A DNA stretch of 64,000 nt, from assembly GCA_963930655.1 (NCBI GenBank), contig OZ005616.1, positions 11,436,001-11,500,000 of the forward strand. Reading direction: 5' to 3'. The notes beneath the pieces were generated by a model. It was given only the letters and a program-made list of their open reading frames with translations. It was not told the DNA's origin and made no database searches. This document shows positions 35,301-48,500 of the stretch, in pieces (position 1 is the first letter of the stretch; each line of letters starts with the position of its first letter). The translations under genes and the position numbers were made by a program. This stretch comes from Myrica gale (taxonomy: Eukaryota > Streptophyta > Magnoliopsida > Fagales > Myricaceae).

Positions 35301-35602
35301 TGATGCTCCATACTTTTTGTTTATTAATTCTGAATCCCTTTAATATGAGGTTCTTTCTTTCTTCCCCCTCCCCTTTTCTCCCCAAATCCGTGTTCAAGGA
35401 TGAGAAGGATAAGAAAATCCAGGAATTAACCACAGAACTGCGGTTTAAGAAGCGGTTAAATGCAGTATATCGAGAGCAGCTACTTACATTTATGAAGGAT
35501 GTTGAAGACCATAGCAAGCACCTGTCAACTAAAGTTCAGTCAGTTTATGACAATCTACGGGAGTTTGAAGCTCAAAGGAAAGATGTTTCAGATCACAGTT
35601 AA
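32359..35602 (+). CDS. FRF: FRF-type FAR1 DNA-binding protein, gene B (two coding exons)
   Basis: Exon 1 is 32359-32745 (donor GTAAGC) and exon 2 is 35399-35602 (acceptor TGTTCAAG), together encoding 196 residues. The 2,653-bp intron is the longest of the three genes. Residues about 27-118 are the FAR1 domain, with Cys77, Cys91, His114 and His116 as likely zinc ligands. The stretch between the two cysteines is only 13 residues, against 26-27 in the paralogues. Exon 2 begins DEKDKKIQEL and is a Lys/Glu-rich coiled coil. The ATG at 32359 follows a splice acceptor (CTATGCAG, ending 32345), so the leader is spliced. A nuclear DNA-binding regulator is inferred. Transposase and SWIM domains are absent. 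Exon 2 is closest to that of gene C. Confidence 0.9.
32746..35398 (+). other. Intron of FRF gene B
   Basis: 2.65 kb, AT-rich, GTAAGC to CAAG. I see no complete mobile element, and no reading frame within it has a recognisable domain. Its length contrasts with about 0.86 kb in gene A and 0.67 kb in gene C. Confidence 0.7.
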
Positions 35603-38600
35603 CTTCTATATAGAAGGTGAGTAGCATCTTTCCTGATGGCTAATCGTGCGTCTTTGTTCATTTTTATATATTTGGTTCATTGTGTTTCCTTATTAGAGAT
35701 TGAGATTGTGACAAAAGCTCTAATACAGATGGAAGGGACCTACTTTGCTCTATGATGCGGAATGTTTGTGCAGCAGTTACAAAATAGTATGTTCACAGAA
35801 TGAGATAGCCAAAAAAAAGAATGTTAGATGGATGTTTGAGAAGACTAAGATAAGGAATGAAGCCATCTGTTCAAAAGTAGAGATCCCTCCTATTGATGAA
35901 AAAGATGGTTTGGGCATTTGAAATGGAGATTGATTAATGCGCTGGTAAGAAAGAGTGATGTACTCCGAATTGCCGAAGTGAAAGAAATAATTATAGCTTT
36001 AAATAAAATGGATAGGAGTTGTGAAGAAGGATATGCTAGGTAGAAAGCTACAAAAAGAATAGTATTTGGAACAAAATACATATGGCGGACCTCAATTATT
36101 TGCTAGAATCCATGGACCCTCCCATTTTGATTTGGATTGAAGTTTGGTCTAGCACAAAACTAGATGCATACTGGTATCTCATGTCTCATGGAAATCAAGT
36201 GACTTCATGATCTCTTACAGGACATTGAAGAAACAAATAAAAAATGGTGATGGAGAATTAAAAGTAGGATTCATTAGCAATGGCAGATTAGTTCAAGACA
36301 TTTGAAATGTCACTGCATCATTTGATTCGATCATCTTTTTTTGCAATGGCTGATTCCTGTGATGATTCTTTTATATGATGGATTTTGGCCAAATAAATTG
36401 CTTTATTTAAAAGGGTGAAGTTCGTTTTTGGAGTTTTTTTCCCCGATTTTGTGTGTGTGTGGGTGGGGGGGGGGGGGGGGGGGCTTTCCCATCTGTCTTC
36501 TGCGCTTGCATTTTCTAGTGGATTTCTTTTTTCAGGAGTTGGAATTAAGTTGTCTTAATCTGTTTCTGGTGATCCAATAGAATTCCATGATTGTCTCTCT
36601 TATTTGTTGGGTGCCGAGAGAGAGAGAAGGGAGTGTTCAAGATTAAGTGAGAATTGGACTTATTTAATTTTATTTGCTTTTTATCTGACTATTGTTTTGA
36701 GGGCTGAAGAAGCCGTTAACACAAGTAATGCCTTTTTGAACTGGGAATTAGTAGGCCATCTTGTGTCAACCATCATGAATCTACCTGATCAACTTTCTAA
36801 CCCTTGTCATATGGATCGACAGGGGGAGCACTAACAAAGAGCTGCATGGCTAACTTGATTTACGTACCAGGCAAGCATCTACAGACAAGGTGTAGAGATG
36901 GCGGCAGAAAATTCTGTTCACGTAAGGGCTCACAGTTGCCAATGTTTTTTATTTAATACGCTGTGGTAGCGAAAGAAGGTTAAGTGTCGGTACTTCAGTT
37001 GGAAGATCAATCAAGTAAACCTTCGTAATTATGTACAAAGCTAATTAAAGATGAGACCTATATGCGGCAATTGTTTATCAGTCCTGGCCTTTATGATTTA
37101 ACTTATAGAAATGGACTTAGCATCTTAATGATGGCATCACCAAGTTCCGATTGCTTTGAAGAGGCTCATTAATTTCTTTTCAAGGGGGTGGGGGGAGGAA
37201 TTGAGAGAGAATTTCCCGCCTACTTTATGTTTAGGCCTTGAGGAACAAGGGAAAGTAGAGAAGGGAATGGATTTCTATTGTGGTGCAGGGGTGAGGCTGG
37301 GAGAGATATGAAGTGCTGGAAGGATTTCAGCTCTTGTTGAGTGTGACTTATTCTACGGTTCTCCCTTGTACAGGTCTTTTCTTTTCTGAGTAAGAATCTC
37401 TGTCTGCATTGTTAGTGAAGCTTTGAAAATAAATGATAGACTCAATAGCTTGGGTTAACTTCTTCTCATTGCTGCAAACGTTGCTTAGTTCCATAAGCTT
37501 GGTTTGCATGTCTTGGCTATTTTTAGGATTTAACTCAATTGATACGAAATAGGAGCTGATTAGTTTCAAAGAACATTTGGAAACAACATTACACGATTTG
37601 CTTCTTTTTTGGTAACATGAGTGACTTCTTTGCTTGAAGTTCTTTTCTGAATCTCAATCTTTTTAACGGCCTAATGATTTCCAATTAGCTGTTACATCTC
37701 GGAGTCATGATCAAATCATGTCCTCTCCATTTCCTTCCAAAATCGTTCCCGTTTTGAATTGCATAGTGGAGTAAAGCAGTTTATTGATAGCATTTTAAAG
37801 TCAGTGGATCAACAGTTAAACTTGTAAGTTGCAAATTCACGTCTAGGTATGATGTTAAGGTCTACTGATAGTTTAAAGTCAGTGAATTCCGAAGTGAGTG
37901 GGGATTTCACCCCACGAAATGGTGGTTAGCATATCTGAATCTGTTTCCTCTGGGCATATTGCCATTGGAAAATCTGTGTCTAGGTGAATGTGTGTACTTT
38001 TTAATAACTTATTTTAGGGACCGGCTTGAAAAAGAAAAAAAGAATTACTTTTAGGACCCATTTCGAAATGAGAAATGATTGAGGTTCTTCTCGGGATTAA
38101 TCTTACCGCTCAGAATCTATGGGTGTATAGGACCCACTTTTAAAATGAATCCTGAGCCATCAGATTTTTCTCAATCTGGAAAGAACTCCAATCACTTCTC
38201 TTTCGAAATTGATAGTGAGAATTTGGCCTTGTCTGAATTGTTGCAAGGATATGCAAACTTCTTTGTATATTATCTGGAGAAGACTGATATATTCAAAGTT
38301 ATTTGTTTCTGAAACCATTATGAAATTTGAATCTTTTGGAACTTTCAAATCCCATTCTGATATGATGAGCTTTGTATTGTACGTATGTATATTTTGGACC
38401 CTCATAAGCTTAATCATTTGAAACTTTGAAACTCCTTTCTTGTATTAGATTTATTATTTTGTTGATCCACACTAATATTTAACCGTTGTAGCTCATGCAT
38501 ATAATCTTTTATTGGTCGCAGTTTTTATGTCAGAATAGAGAGTAATCCGAAGGCGTCACTGGGCTGTTTGAAGATCGAGAATTGCATAACATACGGAACT

Positions 38601-39928
38601 AAAATTTTGATGTGCAACATGTTATCCCAGAATTCTGAACCTTAAACGTTTGTACCATTTTGGTTAGATTAGCTTGCAAGCTTGTCCAACTCTCGGATAG
38701 TGGACTCGAAAATGTTTTTTGTCTGATTGATGGGAGGCTGTGATCATGTTGGGCATCTGGTGTACAATTTTACGCAAATCATGGAGGAATTCCTTCGCCT
38801 TTCTTCAAAAAATGACTTTTGGTTCTTCGTTGTTGGGTAAGGCACTACAATATAGATTTGGGTACACCTACTTTCGTCTTCAAGAAATCATTGGCCTACT
38901 CAAACGAGATTGCCGAAATTATTTTACTGATAATTTAATTCATTGAGGGCCTTATCCGTTGCGACCAAATGATTGAGAATTAGGAAGAGTTGAAATTCAT
39001 TTTGTTCTTTGTATTCAGTAAATGTATGAAATTCATTTTGTTCTTTGCATGGCCGAATAATTTAAGTTAGGGAATTATATATTAAGCGAAGGTTGCTTGA
39101 GCCATACCATGGTTGGTAAATGTAGGATTAAAGATCAGGGTGATACAAGGAGTGTGACAACTAAACATAAGACAAAGCATACCAAAGTTTTTGTTTTATA
39201 TTGTCAATGAAAGTACTCGCTGAAACGTAGAAGGCAACTGTACACGAAACAATTTTGTTTTTTAAAAGAAAAGATAAATATAGTGCAAAATTGAAGGATA
39301 ATATAGAGAGGGGAGATAAAGATATAAGTGGTTTGTTTTAGGGGACCTATTTTTACTGTAAAAACTTTCTATAGTGTGTATTTTATACTATGAATCCATA
39401 TAGAATACAAGTTAAAAGGTCTCTATTTATAGAGACAACGCAAAACATGACAGAAGAGATATTCATACATTTAAACTTGAATTTGTGTGAGATATTGACA
39501 ATATCTTACAATAAAACAAAATGTCTGATATCGTTATAATATTATATCAAAATCTTAGAAATTGATTATGGCATTATCTCTAACAGTTTTAAGCTCAAGT
39601 GTTAAAAAACACCTAAATAAATTAAATTTCTTAGATGAAAATGATCAAATTGGATCTTCACGACCAAGTGGACAACAATTTGAACTTGGTGGGACCAAAG
39701 TAAAACTTATTTGTATACGAGTGTTTTTTTGGTTTTCTTCATTTCTTTCTTTTTCTGTGGATTGTAAACCGGAATAAAAATTAAGCTCTGCCACTAAGGT
39801 AGTTTAATTCGTCATATATAAAAAATTGTAGTTTAATTCGTCCCCTACTAAAGATTGTAGAGCCCATATAAAAGAGGTTTTTTTTTTTTTTTTTAATCTT
39901 TTACCCCCCTAAGCAAGCCAATATAAGA
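35603..39928. other. Long gene-poor stretch downstream of FRF gene B
   Basis: It probably includes the 3' untranslated region of gene B in the first few hundred bases. A GT/G tract is at 36451-36483, and GAAATTCATTTTGTTCTTTG is repeated near 38992 and 39029. No protein domain was recognised. Confidence 0.4.
36451..36483 (+). repeat. GT microsatellite joined to a 19-base G run
   Basis: (GT)5 at 36451-36460 is followed by GGGT and 19 consecutive G (36465-36483). Homopolymers of this length are often mis-sized in assemblies. Confidence 0.85.
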
Positions 39929-40984
39929 GGGTTGAATGTAACCTTTTTTTTTCTATTGGGCAATACATTTTTTTTCTGAATAATGCCGTTAGGCTTGCAT
40001 TGCAATAGTGTAACCATACAAGGAACATCCTAAATAAGGTCAAACTACAAACAGACTATAAAATAATACCAGCAAGAATCCAAAAAAAGATTAAGGAAAC
40101 CACTATATGCGTCATGCTAGGAAGAGGGTGCGGGTAGCCGATAACAGCAGACAAGCCACAGAAATCTAGAGGAGCTAGTAGTGAAAGCGCAGACAACCTG
40201 AGCACTACAAAGCCTCAACGGAGGGCTGGAAAGATTCACAAAGAATCAGCAAAGCCCATCGAGGCGCTGGAAACAACCATACTAAAATAAAGACAAAGGC
40301 CAACACAGAGGCCAAAAACAAAAAACAACACAACAAAGGACAAAAACACCACGCCGGAACCAAAACACCACCAAGAAGGCGCTGAAGAGCTAAAAACACC
40401 GACAGAGTGGGGAAACACGCGGCAATGACAAGAGGCGCGTGGGACCCACGCGCGGCCGGAAAGTCAGTAACTCGGAGGCGTTGGGTTCGCTAGAGGCAGG
40501 GGAAGCCATCCAAGTGGCGCGTGGCTTTCAGAGACAACTGACAGAGGCCTAAAAATGAAGAACAAAGTCGGACGTGTGAGAACCACATGCGGCGCGTGGA
40601 CCAGAACGTGCTGGCCAAATTGATCGGTACAGTCATGGCTGAGCTTGCCTGGAGGTGGAGAACATTACTAGAGAGGCGGTGGTCACCAAAAAAGAACAAA
40701 AACGCCTAGATCTAAACACCAACATATCGAACCAAAAAGAAACAAACATCACCGGGTTAGAGGCAAAAGAAAAAACAAGGAAAGGGATAAAGCTGTGGAG
40801 GGATGGAGAGGGAAGCTATGGAGGGAAGGGGGGTGGGAGGAGCATGAGGAACGGAGAAGAGACGCTCCTCCCACTGGCGTTACAGGCAAAAGAACAAAAC
40901 TAAGACTAGAGTTTTAAAAAGCTCTAGAAAGAAGGTACATCACCACTCTCTAGAACTATAGTTTTCCTAGGGTTGAATGTAACC
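39929..40984 (-). mobile_element. 1,026-bp non-LTR retroposon with 15-bp target duplication
   Basis: The element (39944-40969) is flanked by an exact 15-bp direct repeat GGGTTGAATGTAACC at 39929-39943 and 40970-40984. On the minus strand it ends in A-rich tracts (the T runs at 39944-39952 and 39969-39976 on the plus strand), the mark of target-primed reverse transcription. It is GC-richer than its surroundings with a pyrimidine-rich 5' part (about 40790-40880, minus strand). No reverse transcriptase or other domain was found, so it needed another element's enzymes. It may be a truncated or internally deleted LINE, or a SINE-like element. Confidence 0.85.
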
Positions 40985-41140
40985 AAATTAGCAAGAAATC
41001 TGATTAAGTATAAGTGGGCGTATCGGTGGTGTGTGCTTCATGTACACATCTAGTATAGAAAAAGCAGAACTCCAATTGCATGTCAAGAGCAAACCATTTA
41101 AAATTGGTTTAGATTGCATCACCTGTGGTCATATATTTAC

Positions 41141-41622
41141 GGGCTAAATAACCATTTCATCCCTAGATTTTGATATCTTTTAACAAATCATCTTAAATTT
41201 TCTGAGTTTATAATTTTTGTCAAACAAAATCCTCTTAAATTTTCATTCTCAAAGTTAATACTTCACACGTTAGTTTCAATCATAAGTTGACACGTGTCAC
41301 TCAAAACTAAAATCAAGTTACTTATAATTTTTTTAAGTTTTTTTTCCTAATTTTTGTTTTTAAAAATAATTTCATATTTTAGTTTTTTTTATTCTTTTAC
41401 AAAAACATAAAATTAAGAAAAAAAATTATAAAACACGTGATTTTAGTTTTGAGTGCCACGTGTCAACTTATTATTTGAATTGACGTGTAAATCGTTAATT
41501 TTATAGATAAAAATTTAACAAAAGGACTTATTTGATAAAATTACAAATTTAAGGATCTTTATGATCAATTTGAAAACTCAAAGACTATTTATTAAAATGG
41601 ATCAAAATCTAGAGACATAACC
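41141..41622. mobile_element. Foldback MITE
   Basis: GGGCTAAATAACCATTTCAT on the left is opposed by ATAACCGGAGG on the right. Inner words CTAGATTTTGAT / ATCAAAATCTAG, TTGACACGTG / CACGTGTCAA and CAAAACTAAAATC / GATTTTAGTTTTG are inverted partners. It has an AT-rich centre and no ORF. The target duplication is not clear, and the ends are approximate. Confidence 0.65.
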
Positions 41623-41849
41623 GGAGGTTACATGATGTCCTTGTTTAATTTGATTTTGGATAATAATAAATTATTGTAGCTCATTTTAAGAGATTCTAAT
41701 ATATTAAAAGTTTGATTTCATGAAAAGATTGATGAATGATGTGAATCTTGATTATTAATAATTAATGCTTAATATGATGTTCTTCTATTCATTTATGCAG
41801 ATTAATTTGTGTATATATTCATAAAAGGTTTAGCTAAACACTCAAGTAA

Positions 41850-42955
41850 TTACACAAGTAAAATAATGGATTTCTGAAAGATCCGAATGAAAGTGTCGAC
41901 CACTGTTCACAGATGTCGACTACCTGGGCAAAAGGTGTCAACACCTTCACATGGAGTCAAATTCGGACAGCCCAAAAACCACAACTTTTCAAATGGCTCT
42001 TTCCGCATTAAATGCACCCCAACGGCCGAAAAAAGGTGCTACTATAAAAGAAGCTAAGGTGAGAGATCTAATAGAGATTCTGGCATTCATTCTCTTCAAA
42101 CCCCACAGGAGCTCTCTCTTCCTCTCATTGTTTCATACTTGGGTGGTTATGAGCTAAATAATTTTATATTTTCACTCATTTGTACTTTATTGGCAAATCT
42201 AGCTGCCTAGAGTCATTCTTTGAGCTTAAATTTCAATCATTGTGATGGTTTTCAAGTACTTTGAGATCTTGAAATCTTGATATTTGAGAGTATTGAGAGA
42301 ATGCTTGTAACTAATCGTGAGGTTAGGAGAACCTTGGTGAGGATAGCCTTCGTTATAGGTTTTGGATGCTAAGCCTTGGAAAGTACTTGGATTGTTAGTA
42401 TAGATCCCGTGAAAAACACTTAAGTTGTGTGTGTTGAGCCTGACAGAACACTTGGTGAGTTATAAGTACAAATTCTGCAAAATCAATTGGATTGTGAGTG
42501 TTGAGTCCGAAAAATTACTTAATGGGTTGTGAGTGCAAATCCTGTAAGGCACTTGGATTGTGAGTAATGAGCTTGAAAAATTACTACTAAAGATTCTCTA
42601 GCACCTGCAATTTAGAGTGTATGCTATTTTGAGATAGTAGAGAAAACTCAAAGGAGGATCCTTGAGGATGGCCGTAAGCTTTGATTTAAGTCGAACCACT
42701 TAAAAATCTCGGGATCGTATCTCTTAAGCTTCTCTCTTATTTTACATGCCTTACATGGTTGTTCAATATTTGAGTAGATTCCAGGTATTTGTGCTTGTTA
42801 TGCTTATTCGAAAAAGACTTGTGTTTTATACTATATATTCTTCATCTCAAGCCTTTGTCCTCTTTGTTCATCTTGATAACTTTCAAAGATTTACTAATTC
42901 GGTGACCATTGTGATTTCATGATGATGGTTAAAGCTTTGATCTTGATCTTTTTTT
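41850..42955 (+). mobile_element. Left part of an LTR-like remnant
   Basis: Sequence with repeated CACTTGGATTGTGAGT / TTGAGCC phrases (42380-42580) and a GTCGAACCACTTAAAAATCTC segment (42691-42711), which resembles the LTR-like sequence at the window start. Its expected right end (TTCACCCCTCTTTGTGTTG) is found far away at 49642-49660. I infer that a second retrotransposon inserted into it and separated the parts. Confidence 0.4.
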
Positions 42956-42959
42956 ATTA

Positions 42960-43208
42960 TAAAGATTTATGTTTTTTTATTTATATTAGAGTCTAAAGCA
43001 ATGTGGGCTATTGTAATCAGAGACTTATAAATATAGCCTCTTTTGTAATATCATCTTTACATCAAAAAATGCACAAATCTGCTTGATCGGGCCTTCCCAC
43101 AGTGAATGTAGGTATATATACCAAACCACTTAAATATTGTGTCTCATTTATCTCTCCTTCCTTTCTCTTAGTCTAAATTATTTTTCACTTTTATTTTTAA
43201 TTTTAACA
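42960..43208 (+). repeat. 5' LTR (right part) of an inner retrotransposon
   Basis: It ends TTTTAATTTTAACA at 43208 and is directly followed by a primer-binding site. The last 80 bp resemble 49225-49294, including TAAATTATTTTTC and TTTAATTTTAACA. The left boundary is uncertain; a TG start near 42969 is possible. Confidence 0.6.
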
Positions 43209-43221
43209 TGGTATCAGAGCC
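43209..43221 (+). other. Primer-binding site of the inner retrotransposon
   Basis: TGGTATCAGAGCC follows an LTR end directly and matches the initiator tRNA-Met complement seen also in copia-1 and copia-2. It marks a third copia-like element. Confidence 0.8.
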
Positions 43222-45504
43222 ATTTCGATCCTATAACCCAGTTCAAGCCCAGCCATGTCCAGTCTGGCCTTGTTCAGGTCCAGGCCCCGCCTAGTCTGGC
43301 CTCGTTTAGTTCTTTTGTTGGGTTTTCCAGTGCCTGTTTGACATCATTTCGGTGAACTTCCTACATATTTTCTAGCAATCTCCCCACTTCTGTTGCCCTT
43401 CTACGGCCATCGTCAGGCATCCGTCTGCCCTTCTCTGGTCAAATTTCGGCGCTCCTTTCCAGCCAGCCATCTTCCTGTGTTCCTTTCCAGCTACCATCAT
43501 CTGGCAAGTTTTCTTCATTACTTTATGTGCATATCTTTGTAATAAGCGTTGATCGCTCCTAAGAAACATATATGTAATAATATAGGTTGAACAATGCATA
43601 TACCCATGTGTCATTATGTTGTTTCTTCATTACTTCGATGAATAGAAGAAACTTTGATGAATTGAAGAAAATATTAGGTTATGTGCTTTTTTTCGCTTTC
43701 CACGAATACAGGATTGTGATTACAAATTGCTTGATAGGTTAAATGCTATTTGGACAGAACAAAATACTTCCCTGAGTGCATTTTATAAACTGTTTTGACA
43801 AATCTGAATAATTGCAATACTTGTTTGATTGCATTTTACAAAACAAGTTGTCCCATTACACAAAAGTGCACAATAGAGTGCCCAACCATTCTACTAAAGC
43901 CTACTACTCATTACACAAAAGTGCTAAACAAAGTACCCAACCATTCTCCTAAAAGTGCCAGACAACTACAAGTTGTCCAATTACACAGAGTACCCAATCA
44001 TTCTCTTTCTTCTTGAGTTTGTATTGGTCAGCTTCCAACTTCTTCGTCTTCTTGATCATAAGTTACCCAAAATGCATTAGGGTGCCTTGCCAAATATGCA
44101 GTACGAACAGCAGCTCTATCATTTTCAGAGACCTGTACAATTGGTAAAACCAAAATGTCAAGTCCTTACATTTAAAAAGCATTAAAGAGCAAATCCTAAC
44201 CCCCATATCACATATGAGAATAGAAGCAGAATGAACTAAGACACTAAGCAATGAGCATTTGGGATTAGCTGTTAAATCCTGCACAAAACAACACGGTGTC
44301 TCTTTGAGAAGACCAAAATTTTCAAAATCAACAAGAAGAAAAAGGTTTTAGGCTTTATAAAGGAAAGTTAGTCAAATGACTATAGTACATTTGTGTTCTT
44401 ATTTACACGCAGACATACGACAACAAGGGTATCTATCAGAATAAGTATGAATATGGAACAAAACAATATTCAAATGAGGATAAATTATTAGGAAACTAGA
44501 ACAACCCAGCTTTTTGACTTGATCAAGCATAGATGGCAAGCAGGGATTGCATCTGAAGAAAGTTAGATTCAACAAGCACTTGTGCAACCAAACATTAGCA
44601 AAGAAGCTAATTCCACTATCAAATCATTTATTTTTGATACCGGGAGCATTTAGTCCCCTCAAAACCTATCACCAAGCAACTAAGTCAATTTTTTGGCTAG
44701 GGATGGAAACATAGTCTCAGTCGTTAACCCCACCTGTTGTGCATCACGTGTCCAAAGAGAATGACAGTTCAAAATGGAATATGAAGGCCTTATCCAGGGA
44801 CGTTATCAACAGTATAATTGCATATCCAAAAAAACAATCAGAACTCCAAAAAGCCAACAGGGAAGAACACCATGTTTAAACTCATTCTCTCTCCTCTTCC
44901 CCCCTCTCTCTCTACAACTCTCTCACGCCTTCATTATCCAAAAAAAAGACATCGTAAAAAGAACTCACAACGTTGGGAAGCACCACCCCACGTTGGGAAA
45001 CACCAGATCAGTGGGAGGAAGACTGGGAAGCTGAGTGCATTGGGCTACGCTTGGCGTTGACAACAATTTCGTTCATTGGATAATTTAGGTTCTTGGTATT
45101 GAATGGGAGAGATTGGGGGAAAATTTTTCGAAGAGGTAGAACGTGGGGAAATTTGGAGACTTTTGGTAACCTCTGAACGTTACTGTTTCTAAGTTTTAAG
45201 TTTTCATGTTTTGTTTTTATTTCATTAATCAAACGTTTGACTTTTACGTTTTTTGATTTTTTTTAGTATGACGTGGCAGTACAGGTGGCAAAAAAAATAC
45301 GCGTCCAAAAAATATTGGTCCACGTGTCTACCTGTGAACCACGTCATCACATGCCATTAAATTATTAGACGGAGAGGGGACAGAGGGGTATATATTCGAT
45401 TAAACTTGCACCCTAGGGGTATAAATCAAACTTTTTTACCACAGAGACATATTTGCAACAAAGTAATACCACAGGGGCATGTAGTGCATTTAAGCCTACA
45501 ATTT
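43222..45504. other. Interior of the inner retrotransposon remnant or unrelated DNA
   Basis: No gag or pol domain is recognisable. Near 45260-45500 lie words of a half-MITE (CACGTGTCTACCTGTG, GGGGCATGTAGTGCATTTAA). Confidence 0.35.
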
Positions 45505-48500
45505 AATCCAAGCTATCCATTTAGGGTGGAATCCGAACAGCTCTAACGCTTTTAAGGATAAAAATCCATTCGATCCTATCATATGCCTTTTTCATATATG
45601 CCTTAATTGTCATTCACCCCCTTTACCCCTTCTATGCCCTATGGCATGAAAGATTTCAACTGCAACAATAAAGTTGTCCTAGATGAACCTTCCAGGACGA
45701 AAGCAAGCTGATAGGGAGATATTAACTTGGACATAAGAGGCTTGAGGCGATCAGTGAGAATTTTGGATATTAGTTTATAGCTAACATTACATAAGCTAAT
45801 TCGTCTGAATTGACCGACCTTGGAAGCATTTTCTACCTTAGGAATGAGCACCAGATTTGTATGATTCATCTTTAAAGGCATTCGGTTATGTAGAAGAAAA
45901 TCATTCACTGATTTAATCACATTAGGGCCAACAATATGCTAGAAACTGGTAAAAATAATATCATCATACCATCCGGTCCAGGTGCTTTATCTGAACTCAT
46001 TCTTCTAAGAGTAGCGTAAATCTCCTCATCATCGGGAATACGAGTGAGCTCGTCATTTTCCAACACTGAAATCTCATGTGTGACCACTCCTTCAAGATCA
46101 CTAGGAATAATTGGTTGGTCTAAAGTATATAGTGAATTATAGAAACTGACTAATCTGAACCAAGAGAATGTCGCCCAGAAATCCAGCTCCCATGATCCCC
46201 TTTCAGACGATCAATGCGGTTCCGACAGCGATGGATAACCGTGGAGGCGTGAAAGTAATGAGTATTAAGATCGTTCAAAGTCAACCATGCCACTCTAGAC
46301 CGTTGTTTCCATAACATTTCTTCACGTTTCCATAGCTCATCTAATTCCAATAACATTCTACCTTCCAACCCCAATGACTCAACCGTTTGATCACCTTGTT
46401 GGCATAAACTAAGGTGGTGGGAGACCTTAATAGATTCAAAAATATTCCCGAAAGTTGCTTTATTCCATCGCTGCATTGCCCGTTTTACAGCTTGTATTTT
46501 CTGAACCAAAATCCACCCTAGTGAGCCGCAAACCTCTAGATTCCAGGCATGAGCAACCACTGCATAACATGAGTCATTCCGAAGCCAAAAATTCCAAATT
46601 TGAAGGAGGGAGGAACAGTAATATCAGAACTCATCACATGTAGAATGAGTGGAGTATAATCTGAAAGGGCAATAGAATGGTGGACGATGTTAGCACTTGG
46701 ATACGCCAGCCGCCAAGAAAGATTCGCAATACCTCGATCAATTCGCTCTCGAATATTTGCCAAACCGGGACGTCTATTAGACCAAGTGAATTGTCGGCCC
46801 AAAAATCCCAAATCAACATGCCCATTGACTTGCATATAATGGCCTAATCTACGAGAAGAAGAGGATCTGACCGCCCTTCCACCGCTCTTCTTTTCTTGGT
46901 AGAGCAGGTCATTGAAGTCACCGAGGCATATTCGAGGAGATTCAGGTGTGCATTCAAGGAGCTACATAGCTTCCCAAAAAAATTCTTTCTCCCCCCTAGC
47001 GAGTAGGACCATAGACCAAAGAACAGAAAAAAAAATGGTGAATCAGCCCCCCGTATGACAGAGGAGATGGATGATATTAAAAGATTTCAGTAAAATTTCC
47101 ATCTTCAAATTTGGCCTCCAGCAAAAAAACCAAGCCCCCTTTACAACATAAGGGAGGAACAAACAGAAAAAGGGAGAAACCAATAGATTTCATGAGATTT
47201 CCAACCAGTAGGATCGAACTTTTTTGTAAGGGCGCGGAGAGCCCTTGCTGCCGCAAGTCGACGTAGACCCCGGCAGTTCCATGAAATAAATCTCATGGCT
47301 CGGGTGGGGGCAAGGCAAGGCCCGCCACCCCAGCCATTTGTAAGTCTGCATTCGGTACTGTGACTTCAACACTATCAATTGGAGGAGATTGATACTCCTG
47401 GAGAGGAGACCGTAACTTTTTCCCCCCGAACGAGTGCTGCGACGAAGTTTGCCATCTCCAGTAAGGGCAGCTAAAGAAAGTTCCCCACCTTCATAGGAAA
47501 AGTCTCCTACAGCCTTTTGTTTTTTTGATGGAGAGTCAAGAATATAAAGTGTTTCAAAAAGAACCTGGCACTTGCGACGACCAAGATGGAGATATCCTGT
47601 TGGTCAGCTTCTTGGGCTCCCATATCAGGATCAGACCGCAGGCTCACATCCCCAAATTTACCCTTTCTGCGTTTCACAGTCATAGGTCCACCAGTAATTT
47701 TCTCCAAAGATTGTAGAGCCAGTTCTATATTGCCACGATCAATGGAAAAGCCACCCTGATCCACCAGATGTTACCGAGAATCCAATATCGTGTCATCCAC
47801 GTTTTTTTTTTTTACAGGACTCTCCAATGCTTCGCCACCAGTATCAATTCCAATTGTCAAAGGGAGAGAATGGTCTTGTCCAAGATCAAGATTACTAATT
47901 GTAGGCAAGACTCTCGAGGGAACCTCATCATTTAGTCTATTCTTCACTACAAGACTTGATTGTTGGTTAGAAGAACCTATGTCCCTATCATCACTAGAAA
48001 GCATCTTAGGACTACCCAATCTATCATTTAAGCGGGAGCCTCCCACATTTTCATTGTTGCGAATCCGGTCCAGTAGTACATTAACTGGAATATCCCCTCT
48101 AATATTTTCAGTCAAAGTCGAAGAATAGGAGTGTGGAGCCTCCTGCTCACAAATACCAACTGTATGATCTAGACGATCACAATGATTGCAAAAATTGGAT
48201 AATCCTTCGTATTTAAAACCAATCCAAGATCTTCCAAGAGGGCCTCTATCAATGAAAAACCCAGGCTGTAACGGTTTATCAATATCAAATAGTACCTTAA
48301 TTCGCATATAACTCTTATTTGAACTATCATCATCAAGGGATAGCACCTGGCCAATCTTACTGCCAATAAGGAGCATATTTTCGCGAGCAAATCCTACAAG
48401 GGGGAGTCCATGGATCTGAACCCAGAAAGTAGCCATATGCAACTCAACTTCCTCCACCGCAATGGAAGGGGACCATTCCCGAAGAAGCATTCAGGAGCCC

